From the NCBI GenBank assembly GCA_964652075.1, contig CAZYZQ010000028.1, positions 1 through 22,206 on the forward strand: a stretch of 22,206 bases of DNA. Direction: 5' to 3'. The translations under genes and the position numbers were made by a program. The DNA is from CAZYZQ01 sp964652075. Lineage in GTDB: Bacteria > Bacillota > Clostridia > Oscillospirales > Oscillospiraceae. Shown here piece by piece: positions 7,768 through 16,143 of this stretch (positions are counted from its first letter, which is position 1; every line of letters begins with the position of its first letter). The notes beneath the pieces were generated by a model, which ran no database searches, was not told the DNA's origin, and saw only the letters and a list, made by a program, of their open reading frames with translations.

Positions 7768-8277
7768 CTATACCAGCAGGATTGCAATGGCGAGGCCTGT
7801 GCAGATCCCAAGCATCCCATAGCTCTTGCAGCGCGCCCGCTTGTCCGCCTCCAACTGGGACAGAAGCCCCGCTACACGGGACGCCGCCAGCCCCAGCGCG
7901 CGCTGCTGCCCCTCGAGATCATAGCGGCCCAGCGCGGCCCCGAGATCGCTCAAGACGCGCCGCTCCTCCGTCCCCCAGTCCGTCACGGAAAACGCGGCGG
8001 AAAATGCGGCGGGGACGGAACGGCATGTTCGCTGCCCCAGCGCAATCCCCGCCGTCTGAAAGAACCGGCGCACCTTTCCCGCCGACGCTTCGGCCAGCTT
8101 GCAGAACAGCTCCGGCAGCGGCGTCAGCTGGTAGCAGATCTCGTTTTTCGCAAGCTCCAGCGCCGTTTGCAGCCCCTGCAAGGCATGTACCCGCGCCCGG
8201 ACGCCGGATGCCATGGACAGCCCTGCCGCGGCGGACGCGCCGGTTACAAGCAGGAACCCAATCAGCCGGATCAGCAT
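7768..8277 (-). CDS. spoIIIAB: Stage III sporulation protein AB
   Basis: Membrane protein of 169 aa in the SpoIIIA complex. An N-terminal hydrophobic segment (about 2-20) is followed by a helical soluble domain with LQGLQTALELAKNEICYQLTPLPELF and a hydrophobic C-terminus (LGICTGLAIAILLV). This layout is distantly related to GspF-type secretion proteins. I place the start at ATG 8277 rather than 8295 because a GGAG lies 5 nt upstream and the N-terminus then begins with the membrane segment. It overlaps spoIIIAA by 7 bp. Confidence 0.92.
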   Translation of the reverse strand: MLIRLIGFLLVTGASAAAGLSMASGVRARVHALQGLQTALELAKNEICYQLTPLPELFCKLAEASAGKVRRFFQTAGIALGQRTCRSVPAAFSAAFSVTDWGTEERRVLSDLGAALGRYDLEGQQRALGLAASRVAGLLSQLEADKRARCKSYGMLGICTGLAIAILLV

Positions 8278-9131
8278 AACGACTCCACCTTCCATCGCCG
8301 CTGCGGCTCCATCAGCACCAGCTGCCGGAAAACCTCAAGCTCCATCAGTTGCCGGTACAACGGCCGTTTCCATAATTCATCCCTGCAAAACGCGTGCGCC
8401 GTTGCCGCGAACTGAACGCCGCAGAATGAGGCCTGTCCAATCGCTTCCAGATCACAGGGATCCGTGATCTCATCAACCGCAATCCACTGCGGCCGCATGA
8501 CGCGGATCAGCAGCGAAATCCCGTCTGCCTTCCTGCAATCCGCTACAACATCGGTGCAGCGGCCCACATCCAGCTGTGGCACGCCCTCCTTGAGCGCCGC
8601 AATCTCCCCCCGGCTGTCCACAACGCCAAAGCGGACGCCCTGCTCCGAGGTCTGCCGGATAAAGTCCCGCAGAAGCGTCGTCTTCCCGCACCCAGGTGGC
8701 CCGGCAATCAGCATGGAGCCACCCGCAGCATCCAGCCCGTCCGCACATCCGGGACAGGCGCGCGCAATGCGGATTGCCAGAGAGGAAACGCTGCAAAACG
8801 AGCGGATCTTCCCGTCGATACAGACGGCTTCGCCTGCTACGCCGATCCGGTGCCCGCCGGGCAGCGTCAGGTACCCCTGCTTCAGGAAATCAGCCGCTGC
8901 GTAATTTGAAAACCCGGATGCCAGATCCAGAATCTCCCGCAGCTGCGGCTCCGTGACCGGATGGATCCCCCGGAACGCGCGCTCTCCGCCGTCCAGCAGG
9001 ACAGTGGGAATCTGCCCACAGCGCAGGCGTATCTCCTCCACGCGTGCCAGCTCGTCCGCATCCAGAAACAGCAGGCTCGCCCGCAGCGCATCCGGCAGAA
9101 GCGGCAGGATCTGCGTTTGCCAATGTACCAT
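8271..9131 (-). CDS. spoIIIAA: Stage III sporulation protein AA, secretion-type ATPase
   Basis: Cytosolic ATPase of 286 aa, thought to power the SpoIIIA channel from the mother cell and related to type II/IV secretion ATPases. Walker A is GPPGCGKT (144-151) and the Walker B region is IAVDE (217-221). Upstream are EEIRLRCGQ and GYLTLPGGHRIGVAGEAV, typical of SpoIIIAA. It is the first gene of the operon. The ATG has GGAG 12 nt upstream, a rather long spacing, so the start is good but not certain. A sigma-E-like promoter lies about 35 bp upstream. Confidence 0.94.
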   Translation of the reverse strand: MVHWQTQILPLLPDALRASLLFLDADELARVEEIRLRCGQIPTVLLDGGERAFRGIHPVTEPQLREILDLASGFSNYAAADFLKQGYLTLPGGHRIGVAGEAVCIDGKIRSFCSVSSLAIRIARACPGCADGLDAAGGSMLIAGPPGCGKTTLLRDFIRQTSEQGVRFGVVDSRGEIAALKEGVPQLDVGRCTDVVADCRKADGISLLIRVMRPQWIAVDEITDPCDLEAIGQASFCGVQFAATAHAFCRDELWKRPLYRQLMELEVFRQLVLMEPQRRWKVESLC

Positions 9132-9164
9132 ATCGCGCCTTCACTCCTTTGCATCGATCAGTAA

Positions 9165-9192
9165 AGCATATGCGCCGGCGCGGCCGGTATGC
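9165..9192 (-). promoter_or_regulatory. Possible sigma-E-type promoter for spoIIIA operon
   Basis: Leftward GCATACC (9186-9192), a 13-bp spacer and CATATGCT (9165-9172) resemble the sigma-E pattern of an ATA-centred -35 and a CATAnnnT -10. There is no TTGACA/TATAAT promoter in the gap between the secF terminator and spoIIIAA. Sigma-E control of spoIIIA is established in Bacillus; the exact boxes here are my inference. Confidence 0.4.
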
Positions 9193-9194
9193 CG

Positions 9195-9230
9195 CAAAAA
9201 AGAGCGCCCCGTCCGATAGACGGGGCGCTC
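9195..9230 (-). terminator. Rho-independent terminator after secDF
   Basis: A perfect 12-bp GC-rich stem (9202-9213 with 9219-9230, 5-nt loop) is followed on the minus strand by seven T (9195-9201). It starts 14 bp past the secF stop and separates secDF from the sporulation operon. Confidence 0.92.
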
Positions 9231-9244
9231 GCAAAAGCGGAATA

Positions 9245-10180
9245 TCAGGCTTTTCTGGCCTTTTTGGCAGGATGCTTTTTCTTGCCGCGCATCATGAGGT
9301 TCCACATGGAGCCGGAGATGCAGACGGAGGAGTAGCAGCCGGACAGGATGCCGATGGTCAGCGGGAGCGCGAAGTTGCGAACCGAGCTGACACCGAGGAT
9401 CAGCAGCAGAACAATCGGGAACAGCGTCGTGACCGTTGTGTTGATGCTGCGCCCCATCGTCTGCCAGATGGACATATCGACGACCTCGGCAAAGGGCTTG
9501 GACAGGAACAGCTTCTTGTTCTCGCGGATGCGATCAAACACAACGATGGTCGCGTTGATCGAATAGCCCAGAATGGTCAGTGCTGCCGCAATGAAGTTGA
9601 TGTTGAACGGGATCTGGAAGATCACGTACATACTGAGCATGACCAGCAGGTCATGCACCAGCGCGATGATGGCCGCGATACCGGAACGGAACTCGAAGCG
9701 AATTGCAATATAGACGAGAATCAATACAATCGCAATGACAGAGGCCAGCACAGCCGCGCGCCGCAGATCGCTGCCGACAGAAGCGGAAACATAATCGCTC
9801 TTAATCGGCGCCTCGCCCTCGGGGAGGGAGTATGCCTCGGCAACCGCCTCGAACACCTCGTCGCGCTGTGTGGTCGTCAGTTCCTTGGATTTGATAATAA
9901 TCTGTGTGCCGGAATCGCCCGCCTTTGTCACAGACGAGGGTGCAAATCCGACGGTGTCCTGGAAAATATCCTCCACATCGCTGCAAAGGCCGCGATCGAC
10001 ATCCGTGTGCATCTCAAACTGCATGGTGGTGCCGCCGACGAAGTCGATATCGAAGTTAAAGAGCGTCACGCCAAACGGCTGCAAGACGAGCGCCACGAAG
10101 CCGACAATCACCAGGACGAGTGAGATGATGCCGAAGACTTTAAAATGCTTTGTAAAGCTGAACGTCCGATTCTGAAACAT
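9245..10180 (-). CDS. secF: Protein translocase subunit SecF
   Basis: Membrane subunit of 311 aa that works with SecD and SecYEG, using the proton-motive force to help proteins finish crossing the membrane. The N-terminal membrane segment (about 16-36) is followed by NFDIDFVGGTTMQFEM, then the extracytoplasmic domain. A five-helix membrane domain begins near residue 130 and contains GYSINATIVVFDRIRENKK. A lysine-rich tail (KKKHPAKKARKA) ends the protein. The gene lies 16 bp after secD with GGGGGA before the ATG. Confidence 0.95.
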   Translation of the reverse strand: MFQNRTFSFTKHFKVFGIISLVLVIVGFVALVLQPFGVTLFNFDIDFVGGTTMQFEMHTDVDRGLCSDVEDIFQDTVGFAPSSVTKAGDSGTQIIIKSKELTTTQRDEVFEAVAEAYSLPEGEAPIKSDYVSASVGSDLRRAAVLASVIAIVLILVYIAIRFEFRSGIAAIIALVHDLLVMLSMYVIFQIPFNINFIAAALTILGYSINATIVVFDRIRENKKLFLSKPFAEVVDMSIWQTMGRSINTTVTTLFPIVLLLILGVSSVRNFALPLTIGILSGCYSSVCISGSMWNLMMRGKKKHPAKKARKA

Positions 10181-10196
10181 CGTAACTCCCCCTCTC

Positions 10197-11480
10197 TCAA
10201 GCGCCGTAGGCCTTGGCGTTTGTGATCCGCAGGCCTATGGCAGTCTTCATCAGGATACGGGTGAGAAGCAGCATGATGATCATAGACAGAATCGTGCCGA
10301 TGAACAACGTCTGCGCAAAGCTGATAATTGTGCCGGTGCCCATCGCCCAGAGGACGACAGCGGCAATCAGCGTTGTGATATTCGCATCGATGATTGCAGT
10401 CACCGCGTGCTTGTAGCCCGCGTCAACAGACGCGCGCAGCGTCTTGCCCGCGCGCAGCTCCTCGCGCACGCGCTCGTAGATCACGACGTTCGCGTCAACC
10501 GCCATACCAATCGTCAGGATAATACCCGCAATGCCCGGCAGGCTCAGGTTGATATGCGCAATCGAAATAATGACCGCGAACACAGCGCCGTACAGCACCA
10601 GCGCGATGCAGGAGATCACGCCGCACACGCGGTACATGATAATCATAAAGATCATGACGAGAATCAGCCCGATCAGGCCGGCCAGCAGGCTGGTCTCCAG
10701 GCTCTTCTCACCCAGCGAAGCGCCGACCGCCGTCAGCTGCACACACTCAAGCGTGAACGGCATCTGGCCTGCCGCGATCAGCTCGGCAAGATACTTTGCG
10801 CTGTCCGCCGTGGCGTTCATGCCAAGCGTGATAATCGCGCTGTCCGAGTCGATGCCGGTCGCCGCGTACTGTGTCTTATCGACGAACGGCTGAGAAATCG
10901 AATTGCCGTCCAGCACGATATCCAGATAGTTATCGCTGCCGGAGCGGTTGGCAACCGCCTTCGTCGCCTCGGCAAATTTCGACTGGCCCTCCGAGGTGAA
11001 TTCCAGCACGACATGGTGCGTGCTGATGCCGGTGTTATCCGTTGCGCTGTACTCATACTTCGCGCTCTTGATGTCCGAACCGGTCAGCCAGACCTTGCCG
11101 TCGGCATCCTGGAAGGTGATCTCCGCCGTCGAGCCGAGCATCTGGACAGCCTGCTCCGGATCGTCCACTGCGGGGATGTCCACAACAATGCGGCTCGAAC
11201 CGGACTTCGAGACCTCCGCCTCGGTGTAGCCCAGCGAGTTCAGGCGCTGACGCAGCATGGATACCGCGCTGTTCATGCCCTCCGACACGTTCTCCGCGCC
11301 CTCGGGGATCTGCGCCTCGTACGTAATTTCCGAGCCGCCGACCAGATCGAGGCCCAGAACGACGCCGTCCGCCGTCTTGTCAATCTTGAACAGCCCCAGA
11401 TTCAACCCGCACAGCGCGGTTGTCAGGAACAGCGCAAGGACAAGGACGACAACGACCAGAGTGATGATGCTTTTTTTCAA
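10197..11480 (-). CDS. secD: Protein translocase subunit SecD
   Basis: Partner of SecF in the Sec translocon, 427 aa. An N-terminal membrane segment (KKSIITLVVVVLVLALFLTTAL) leads to the signature VVLGLDLVGGSEITYEA, the extracytoplasmic P1 region with LRQRLNSLGYTEAEVSKSGSSRIVVDIP, and a C-terminal six-helix domain containing AVDANVVIYERVREELRAGKT. I choose TTG 11480 as the start because AAGGTGGGAG lies just upstream and the protein then begins like other SecDs. A GTG four codons earlier and an ATG at 11555 are less likely, the latter falling inside the promoter. Confidence 0.92.
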   Translation of the reverse strand: MKKSIITLVVVVLVLALFLTTALCGLNLGLFKIDKTADGVVLGLDLVGGSEITYEAQIPEGAENVSEGMNSAVSMLRQRLNSLGYTEAEVSKSGSSRIVVDIPAVDDPEQAVQMLGSTAEITFQDADGKVWLTGSDIKSAKYEYSATDNTGISTHHVVLEFTSEGQSKFAEATKAVANRSGSDNYLDIVLDGNSISQPFVDKTQYAATGIDSDSAIITLGMNATADSAKYLAELIAAGQMPFTLECVQLTAVGASLGEKSLETSLLAGLIGLILVMIFMIIMYRVCGVISCIALVLYGAVFAVIISIAHINLSLPGIAGIILTIGMAVDANVVIYERVREELRAGKTLRASVDAGYKHAVTAIIDANITTLIAAVVLWAMGTGTIISFAQTLFIGTILSMIIMLLLTRILMKTAIGLRITNAKAYGA

Positions 11481-11526
11481 GTTGTCTCCCACCTTTGTTC
11501 GTTGGTGTTTTGCAAAAACTTCGATT

Positions 11527-11555
11527 ATTATACGCGCTTTTGCTTCATTCGTCAA
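11527..11555 (-). promoter_or_regulatory. Strong sigma-A-like promoter of secDF
   Basis: TTGACG (11550-11555), a 17-bp spacer and TATAAT (11527-11532) read leftward. The -35 box begins one base after the purB stop codon, so no terminator fits between purB and secD. The predicted start near 11520 gives a leader of about 40 nt. Confidence 0.85.
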
Positions 11556-11556
11556 C

Positions 11557-12993
11557 CTAGACTTTCAAATCGACCTTTTCTGTGCTGAGAAGCTCCGCAT
11601 AACGCGCGCGCATCGGCTCGACGCAGCTTTCGATAAACTCCGTCACCTGCTCCGGGCAGCGGCCGATATAGTTTGCGGGGTTGAGGTTGGCTTCAATCTG
11701 CTCACGGGTCATGCCGAACGCCGGATCAGCCGCAATGCGCTCCACCAGATCGTTCGCACGTCCCTCTTCCTTCACCTCGCGGCCTGCGGCCAGCGAATGG
11801 ACGCGGATCCGCTCGTGCAGCTCCTGCCGGTTGCCGCCCGCTTTGACGGCGTCCATCATGATGTTCTCAGAGGCCATAAAGGGCAGCTCCTCGCGCACAT
11901 GCTTTTCAATGACCTTCGGATAGACCTTCAGCCCGTCGGAGACGTTCAGGTAGATCTCGAGAATCGCGTCAACCGCCAAAAACGCCTCCGAGACGGCGAT
12001 GCGCTTGTTGGCGGAGTCATCCAGCGTCCGTTCGAACCACTGGTTATAAGCCGTGAATGCCGGATTCTGCGCATCCGTGATCACATAGCGCGCGAGCGAG
12101 CAGATGCGCTCGCAGCGCATCGGGTTGCGCTTGTACGGCATGGCGGACGAGCCGATCTGCTTGGCCTGGAACGGCTCCTCGATCTCCTTCATATGGCTGA
12201 GAAGACGCAGGTCGGTTGCAAATTTGCCCGCCGACTGCGCGATGCCGCTGAGCGTTGCCAGAACGGCCGCGTCGACCTTGCGGGTGTAGGTCTGGCCGGA
12301 AACCGGCATGACATCCGCAAAGCCCATCTCTTTTGCGATTTTCGCCTCAAGTGACTTAACCTTCTCGTGGTCGCCGTCAAACAGCTCCAGAAAGCTGGCC
12401 TGCGTACCGGTCGTGCCCTTTGAACCGAGAAGCTTCAGCGAGTCGATGCGGTACTGCACCTCCTCCAGATCAAGCAGCAGATCCTGAATCCACAGCGTCG
12501 CGCGCTTGCCGACCGTCACCATCTGCGCCGGCTGGAAGTGCGTATAGCCAAGCGTCGGCAGCGCCTTATACTCGTCGGCAAACTTCGACAGCCGGTCGAT
12601 CAGATTCACCAGCTTTTTGCGCAGCAGCAAAAGCCCTTCCCGCATGATGATGACGTCGGTGTTGTCGCCGACATAGCAGCTTGTCGCGCCGAGATGGATA
12701 ATCGGCATGGCCTTCGGGCAGCTGGCGCCAAAGGTGTGGATATGCGCCATAACGTCGTGCCGCAGCTCCTTCTCCTTCTGCGCCGCCAGGTCATAGTCGA
12801 TATCATAGATATGCGCTTCCATCTCGTCAATCTGCTCCTGCGTCACCGGCAGGCCCAGCTCCATCTCCGCGCGTGCAAGCGCGATCCAGAGCTTGCGCCA
12901 GGTGGAGAACTTCATGTCCGGCGAGAACAGATACAGCATCTCCCGGCTCGCATACCGGGATGAGAGCGGGCTTTCGTAGGTGTCAAAGGGCAT
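11557..12993 (-). CDS. purB: Adenylosuccinate lyase
   Basis: Fumarase/aspartase-superfamily enzyme of 478 aa that releases fumarate from SAICAR and from adenylosuccinate in purine synthesis. The signature GSSAMPYKRNPMRCER is at about 281-296, the substrate-binding GATSCYVGDN at about 102-111 and the TH pair of YTHFQPAQ at 151-152. Length and the RCERICSLARYV sequence place it in the longer, eukaryote-like PurB group, distinct from the roughly 430-aa Bacillus form. GGAGG lies 7 nt before the ATG. It has its own predicted promoter and is followed directly by the secDF promoter. Confidence 0.95.
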   Translation of the reverse strand: MPFDTYESPLSSRYASREMLYLFSPDMKFSTWRKLWIALARAEMELGLPVTQEQIDEMEAHIYDIDYDLAAQKEKELRHDVMAHIHTFGASCPKAMPIIHLGATSCYVGDNTDVIIMREGLLLLRKKLVNLIDRLSKFADEYKALPTLGYTHFQPAQMVTVGKRATLWIQDLLLDLEEVQYRIDSLKLLGSKGTTGTQASFLELFDGDHEKVKSLEAKIAKEMGFADVMPVSGQTYTRKVDAAVLATLSGIAQSAGKFATDLRLLSHMKEIEEPFQAKQIGSSAMPYKRNPMRCERICSLARYVITDAQNPAFTAYNQWFERTLDDSANKRIAVSEAFLAVDAILEIYLNVSDGLKVYPKVIEKHVREELPFMASENIMMDAVKAGGNRQELHERIRVHSLAAGREVKEEGRANDLVERIAADPAFGMTREQIEANLNPANYIGRCPEQVTEFIESCVEPMRARYAELLSTEKVDLKV

Positions 12994-13031
12994 CTCATTA
13001 CCTCCTCAAATATTGCAAAGAACGCAAGAAA

Positions 13032-13066
13032 TCGTGCTGTACACAAATTTCTCGTGTACAGCACGA
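13032..13066. repeat. 13-bp palindrome at the predicted purB start point
   Basis: A perfect inverted repeat, with 13-bp arms (13032-13044 and 13054-13066) and a 9-nt centre, directly abuts the purB -10 box. The predicted transcription start lies inside it. It could be a repressor operator, a stem at the mRNA 5' end, or a poor terminator for the aminotransferase gene; only a weak U-stretch follows on the minus strand. Confidence 0.7.
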
Positions 13067-13095
13067 ATTATACTTCTTTTTTCCCGGAATTTCCA
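13067..13095 (-). promoter_or_regulatory. Predicted purB promoter
   Basis: TGGAAA (13090-13095), a 17-bp spacer and a perfect TATAAT (13067-13072) read leftward. The -35 is a 4/6 match. It sits in the 111-bp gap between the aminotransferase stop and purB. Confidence 0.6.
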
Positions 13096-13104
13096 CCCTA
13101 TATT

Positions 13105-14295
13105 TCAGGATTTCAGGAATTTTTCCAGCCGGTCAAGGCCGTCCCGGATGCAGTGCATCGGCGCGGCATAGCTCCAGCGTACAAAATACGGCTCGCCGAA
13201 CGCCGTACACGGCACAACAGCCACAAGTCCCTTCTCGAGGAATTCCTTTGCAAATACGTCGGCGTCCGTGATCTCAACGCCGCCGATGGTTTTGCCGATC
13301 ACTTTGGTCAGATTCATCATGACATAGAACGCGCCCTGCGGCTTCAGGCAGGAGACGCCCTCAATGCTGTTGATACGCTCGACCATATAGTTCCGGCGCT
13401 CCTCAAACGCCTTGCGCATCTCCTCGCGGCAGTCCTGCGAAGAAGTCAGCGCCGTCACAGCGCCCCACTGGGCAAACGTCGCGGGTGCGCCGGTCGAGTG
13501 GCTTGCAAAGCGGCTCATGACGCCCGTAATCTCCTTGTTCGCCAGCGCCCAGCCAATACGCCAGCCTGTCATGGAGTAGGACTTGGAAACACCGTTGATC
13601 AGGATGGTGCGCTCCTTGATCTCATCGCCCAGTGCGGCGAACGAGACAAACTTGTTGTCATCATAGACGAGCGCATAATAGATCTCATCCGAAATGACAT
13701 ACAGGTCATGCCGCAGGCAGACGTCCGCAATTTCGCGCAGCTCCTGCTCGGAATACATCATACCGGTCGGGTTCGAGGGGTTGTTCAGGATCAGAACCTT
13801 TGTCCGATCGGTGATGGCAGCTTCCAGCTTCCTGGCCGAGAGCTTGAAGTGCTCCTCCTCCGTGCAGTTGACGACAACACTCTTGCCGCCGACAATGGAA
13901 ACCATCTCGGTATAGGAGACCCAATACGGCGCGGGGATCACAACCTCGTCGCCCGGATTCAGCAGCGCGCAGAGCGCCAGATAGACATTGTGCTTCGCGC
14001 CGCTTGCGATAAACACATTTGCAGGCTCATAGGCCACGCCGCAGTCGGCCTGCGTCCGGGCACAGATCGCCTTTTTCAGCTCCATGAGGCCGGAGGCGGG
14101 TGTATACTTCGTTTTATCCGCATGCAGCGCGTCGATCGCTCCCTGTGTGATGTGCGCGGGCGTCGGGAAGTCCGGCTCGCCTGCGCCGAAACCAATCACG
14201 TCAATTCCATCTGCCCGCATGCTCTTGTAGAGCGAATCAATGGCCAGAGTTGCAGATGCATGGGCAGCAGATGCAAGTGAAGAGAGTTCTTTCAT
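13105..14295 (-). CDS. Class I aminotransferase, aspartate aminotransferase-like
   Basis: PLP-dependent fold-type I aminotransferase of 396 aa, subgroup I-gamma like Bacillus AspB. The PLP Schiff-base lysine is K238 in NGVSKSYSMTGWRIGW. Other cofactor residues are N175 in NNPSNPTG and D203 in ISDEIY. The substrate-carboxylate arginine is probably in FVRWSYA near the C-terminus. The most likely reaction is aspartate plus 2-oxoglutarate to oxaloacetate plus glutamate, but aromatic or branched-chain substrates cannot be excluded. It lies between leuCDB and purB, and has its own promoter. AAGGA lies 10 nt before the ATG. Confidence 0.9.
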   Translation of the reverse strand: MKELSSLASAAHASATLAIDSLYKSMRADGIDVIGFGAGEPDFPTPAHITQGAIDALHADKTKYTPASGLMELKKAICARTQADCGVAYEPANVFIASGAKHNVYLALCALLNPGDEVVIPAPYWVSYTEMVSIVGGKSVVVNCTEEEHFKLSARKLEAAITDRTKVLILNNPSNPTGMMYSEQELREIADVCLRHDLYVISDEIYYALVYDDNKFVSFAALGDEIKERTILINGVSKSYSMTGWRIGWALANKEITGVMSRFASHSTGAPATFAQWGAVTALTSSQDCREEMRKAFEERRNYMVERINSIEGVSCLKPQGAFYVMMNLTKVIGKTIGGVEITDADVFAKEFLEKGLVAVVPCTAFGEPYFVRWSYAAPMHCIRDGLDRLEKFLKS

Positions 14296-14332
14296 TCAAA
14301 TTCAATCCTTCCGTCGATTTTCGATCCTCCCC

Positions 14333-14361
14333 ATTATAGGCAGTTCCGGCAAAAAAAGCAA
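14333..14361 (-). promoter_or_regulatory. Predicted promoter of the aminotransferase gene
   Basis: TTGCTT (14356-14361), a 17-bp spacer and TATAAT (14333-14338) read leftward, with a predicted start near 14326 and a leader of about 30 nt. Confidence 0.7.
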
Positions 14362-14446
14362 CCGATTTTTTCTTCTTTTTTCCGGAAATCTCAATTTTTC
14401 AGAAACTTTGTCGAGTTTTCTGCAATTTCATGAATTTCATCTTGCA

Positions 14447-14474
14447 TTTTTGTATGAATTGAATCATACAAAAA
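14447..14474. repeat. Perfect 11-bp inverted repeat upstream of the aminotransferase
   Basis: The arms TTTTTGTATGA (14447-14457) and TCATACAAAAA (14464-14474) are separated by six bases. It lies in a very AT-rich stretch about 85 bp upstream of the predicted -35. Neither strand shows a terminator T-run after it, so an operator for an unknown regulator is more likely. The rest of the 259-bp gap holds the promoter, the leuB terminator and no gene. Confidence 0.6.
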
Positions 14475-14508
14475 CATGCATTTTTGGAAAACATGAAGGC
14501 TTCATTGC

Positions 14509-14540
14509 AAAAGGGCGGCGCCCCTCCCGGAGCGCCGCCC
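14509..14540 (-). terminator. Terminator after leuB
   Basis: A 9-bp all-GC stem (14513-14521 with 14532-14540, 10-nt loop) is followed on the minus strand by four T (14509-14512). It lies 14 bp past the leuB stop. Confidence 0.8.
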
Positions 14541-14554
14541 TCTGTGATCCTGTG

Positions 14555-15625
14555 TTACAGCTTGCCAACGATCAGCTCGCCCATCCTCTGCGTGCTGACC
14601 GGCTCGCCTTCCCCTGCGATATCCGCAGTGTGCCAGCCCTCTGCCAGCACCGCGTCAACCGCACGCTCAATCGCGGCGGACTCCTCCGGTAAATCGAAGG
14701 AGTACTTGAACATCATCGCAACCGCGAGGATCGTCGCAATCGGGTTCGCAATCCCCTTGCCCGCAATATCGGGCGCGGAGCCGTGGATCGGCTCATACAG
14801 CCCCGGCGCGCTGTCGCCCAGCGACGCAGACGGCAGAAGCCCCAGAGAGCCCGTGACCTCGCTCGCTTCATCGGACAGGATATCGCCGAACATGTTCTCC
14901 GTGACAATCACGTCGAACTGGCTCGGATCGCGGACAATCTGCATGGCGCAGTTATCCACCAGCACGTCCGTCAGCTCCACATCCGGGTATTCTTTGGCCA
15001 GCTCATGCATCGTCGCGCGCCACAGGCGGGACGTCTCAAGCACATTCGCCTTGTCGACCGATGCAACCCGGCCATTGCGCTTGCGCGCCAGCTCGAACGC
15101 CAGACGGCCGACACGGCGAATCTCCATCTCGTTGTAGGTCATGAGATCGGAGCATTCGATGCCGTTCTCCGTCTCGTAGCGGTCGCGCTTGCCGAAGTAG
15201 ATGCCGCCGATCAGCTCGCGCACCATCATAATGTCGATACCCTTGAGCGCCGTCTCGCGTTTGATCGGTGAAGCATCCACCAGCGCCGGACGCAGCGTCG
15301 CATGGCGCAGGTTCGCGTACAGGCCGAGATCCTTCCGGATCGCGAGCAGTGCCGTCTCCGGACGCTGCTCCGCCGGTTTGTCGGGACCCCACTTCGGCCC
15401 GCCAACTGCGCCGAGGAGTACCGCGTCGCACGCCTTGCAGCGCGCCGCTGTGTCGTCCGGATACGACTTGCCGATGGCATCTGTCGCACAGCCGCCGAGC
15501 AGCAGATCATCATAAGTAAAGGTGTGGCCGAACTTCTCTCCCACCCGGTCAATGACGCGGATGGCCTCATTTACAATCTCCGGGCCGATGCCGTCGCCCC
15601 GGATCACAGCAATCTTAAAATCCAT
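14555..15625 (-). CDS. leuB: 3-isopropylmalate dehydrogenase
   Basis: NAD-dependent decarboxylating dehydrogenase of 356 aa, converting 3-isopropylmalate to 2-oxoisocaproate in leucine synthesis. Family features include the N-terminal VIRGDGIGPEIV, the LLGAVGGPKW loop, substrate arginines in LGLYANLRHATLRPAL, MVRELIGGIYFGKR, the metal and NAD region VTENMFGDILSDEASEVTGSLGLLPSASLG, and EPIHGSAPDIAGKGIANPIATILA. GGGAGG precedes the ATG. It is 16 bp after leuD and is the last gene of leuCDB. Confidence 0.96.
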   Translation of the reverse strand: MDFKIAVIRGDGIGPEIVNEAIRVIDRVGEKFGHTFTYDDLLLGGCATDAIGKSYPDDTAARCKACDAVLLGAVGGPKWGPDKPAEQRPETALLAIRKDLGLYANLRHATLRPALVDASPIKRETALKGIDIMMVRELIGGIYFGKRDRYETENGIECSDLMTYNEMEIRRVGRLAFELARKRNGRVASVDKANVLETSRLWRATMHELAKEYPDVELTDVLVDNCAMQIVRDPSQFDVIVTENMFGDILSDEASEVTGSLGLLPSASLGDSAPGLYEPIHGSAPDIAGKGIANPIATILAVAMMFKYSFDLPEESAAIERAVDAVLAEGWHTADIAGEGEPVSTQRMGELIVGKL

Positions 15626-15641
15626 TCTGTTTCCTCCCGGC

Positions 15642-16130
15642 TTATTTCGCCAGTCCGCGCGCCTTCAGGCTCTTCAGAAGACCGCCGGCTTCAATGATCC
15701 CATTGACAAAGTCCGGGAAAGCCGCTGCCTGATAGGTCTGGCCCTTTGTCTCGTTTGTGATGACACCTGTGGAAAAATCCACGGAAATCGCGTCGCCGGC
15801 CTCGATGGCATCCGCCGCCTCCGGGCATTCCAGAATCGGCAGGCCAATGTTGATGGCGTTGCGGTAGAAAATGCGGGCAAAGCTCTTGGCAATCACGCAC
15901 TTGACGCCGCTGGCCTTGATCGCGATCGGCGCGTGCTCGCGCGAGGAGCCGCAGCCGAAATTGAAGCCCGCGACAATGATATCGCCCTCCGCCACGTTCT
16001 CCGCAAATGCCGCGTCAATATCCTCCATACAGTGCTTTGCCAGCTCTGCGGGGTCCGGCGCATTCAGATAGCGCGCGGGAATGATGACGTCGGTGTCAAC
16101 GTTGTCCTGATATTTGAAAACCTTAGCCAT
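15642..16130 (-). CDS. leuD: 3-isopropylmalate dehydratase small subunit
   Basis: Swivel-domain subunit of 162 aa that completes isopropylmalate isomerase with LeuC. It contains NVDTDVIIPARYLN near the N-terminus, the substrate loop GFNFGCGSSREHAPIAIKASG, and KSFARIFYRNAINIGLPILE. The short length matches the stand-alone LeuD that pairs with the archaeal/clostridial type of LeuC. ATG 16130 is chosen over an ATG 17 codons upstream because AAAGGAGG is correctly placed and homology starts here. It lies 13 bp after leuC. Confidence 0.96.
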   Translation of the reverse strand: MAKVFKYQDNVDTDVIIPARYLNAPDPAELAKHCMEDIDAAFAENVAEGDIIVAGFNFGCGSSREHAPIAIKASGVKCVIAKSFARIFYRNAINIGLPILECPEAADAIEAGDAISVDFSTGVITNETKGQTYQAAAFPDFVNGIIEAGGLLKSLKARGLAK

Positions 16131-16143
16131 GGTGCTTCCTCCT

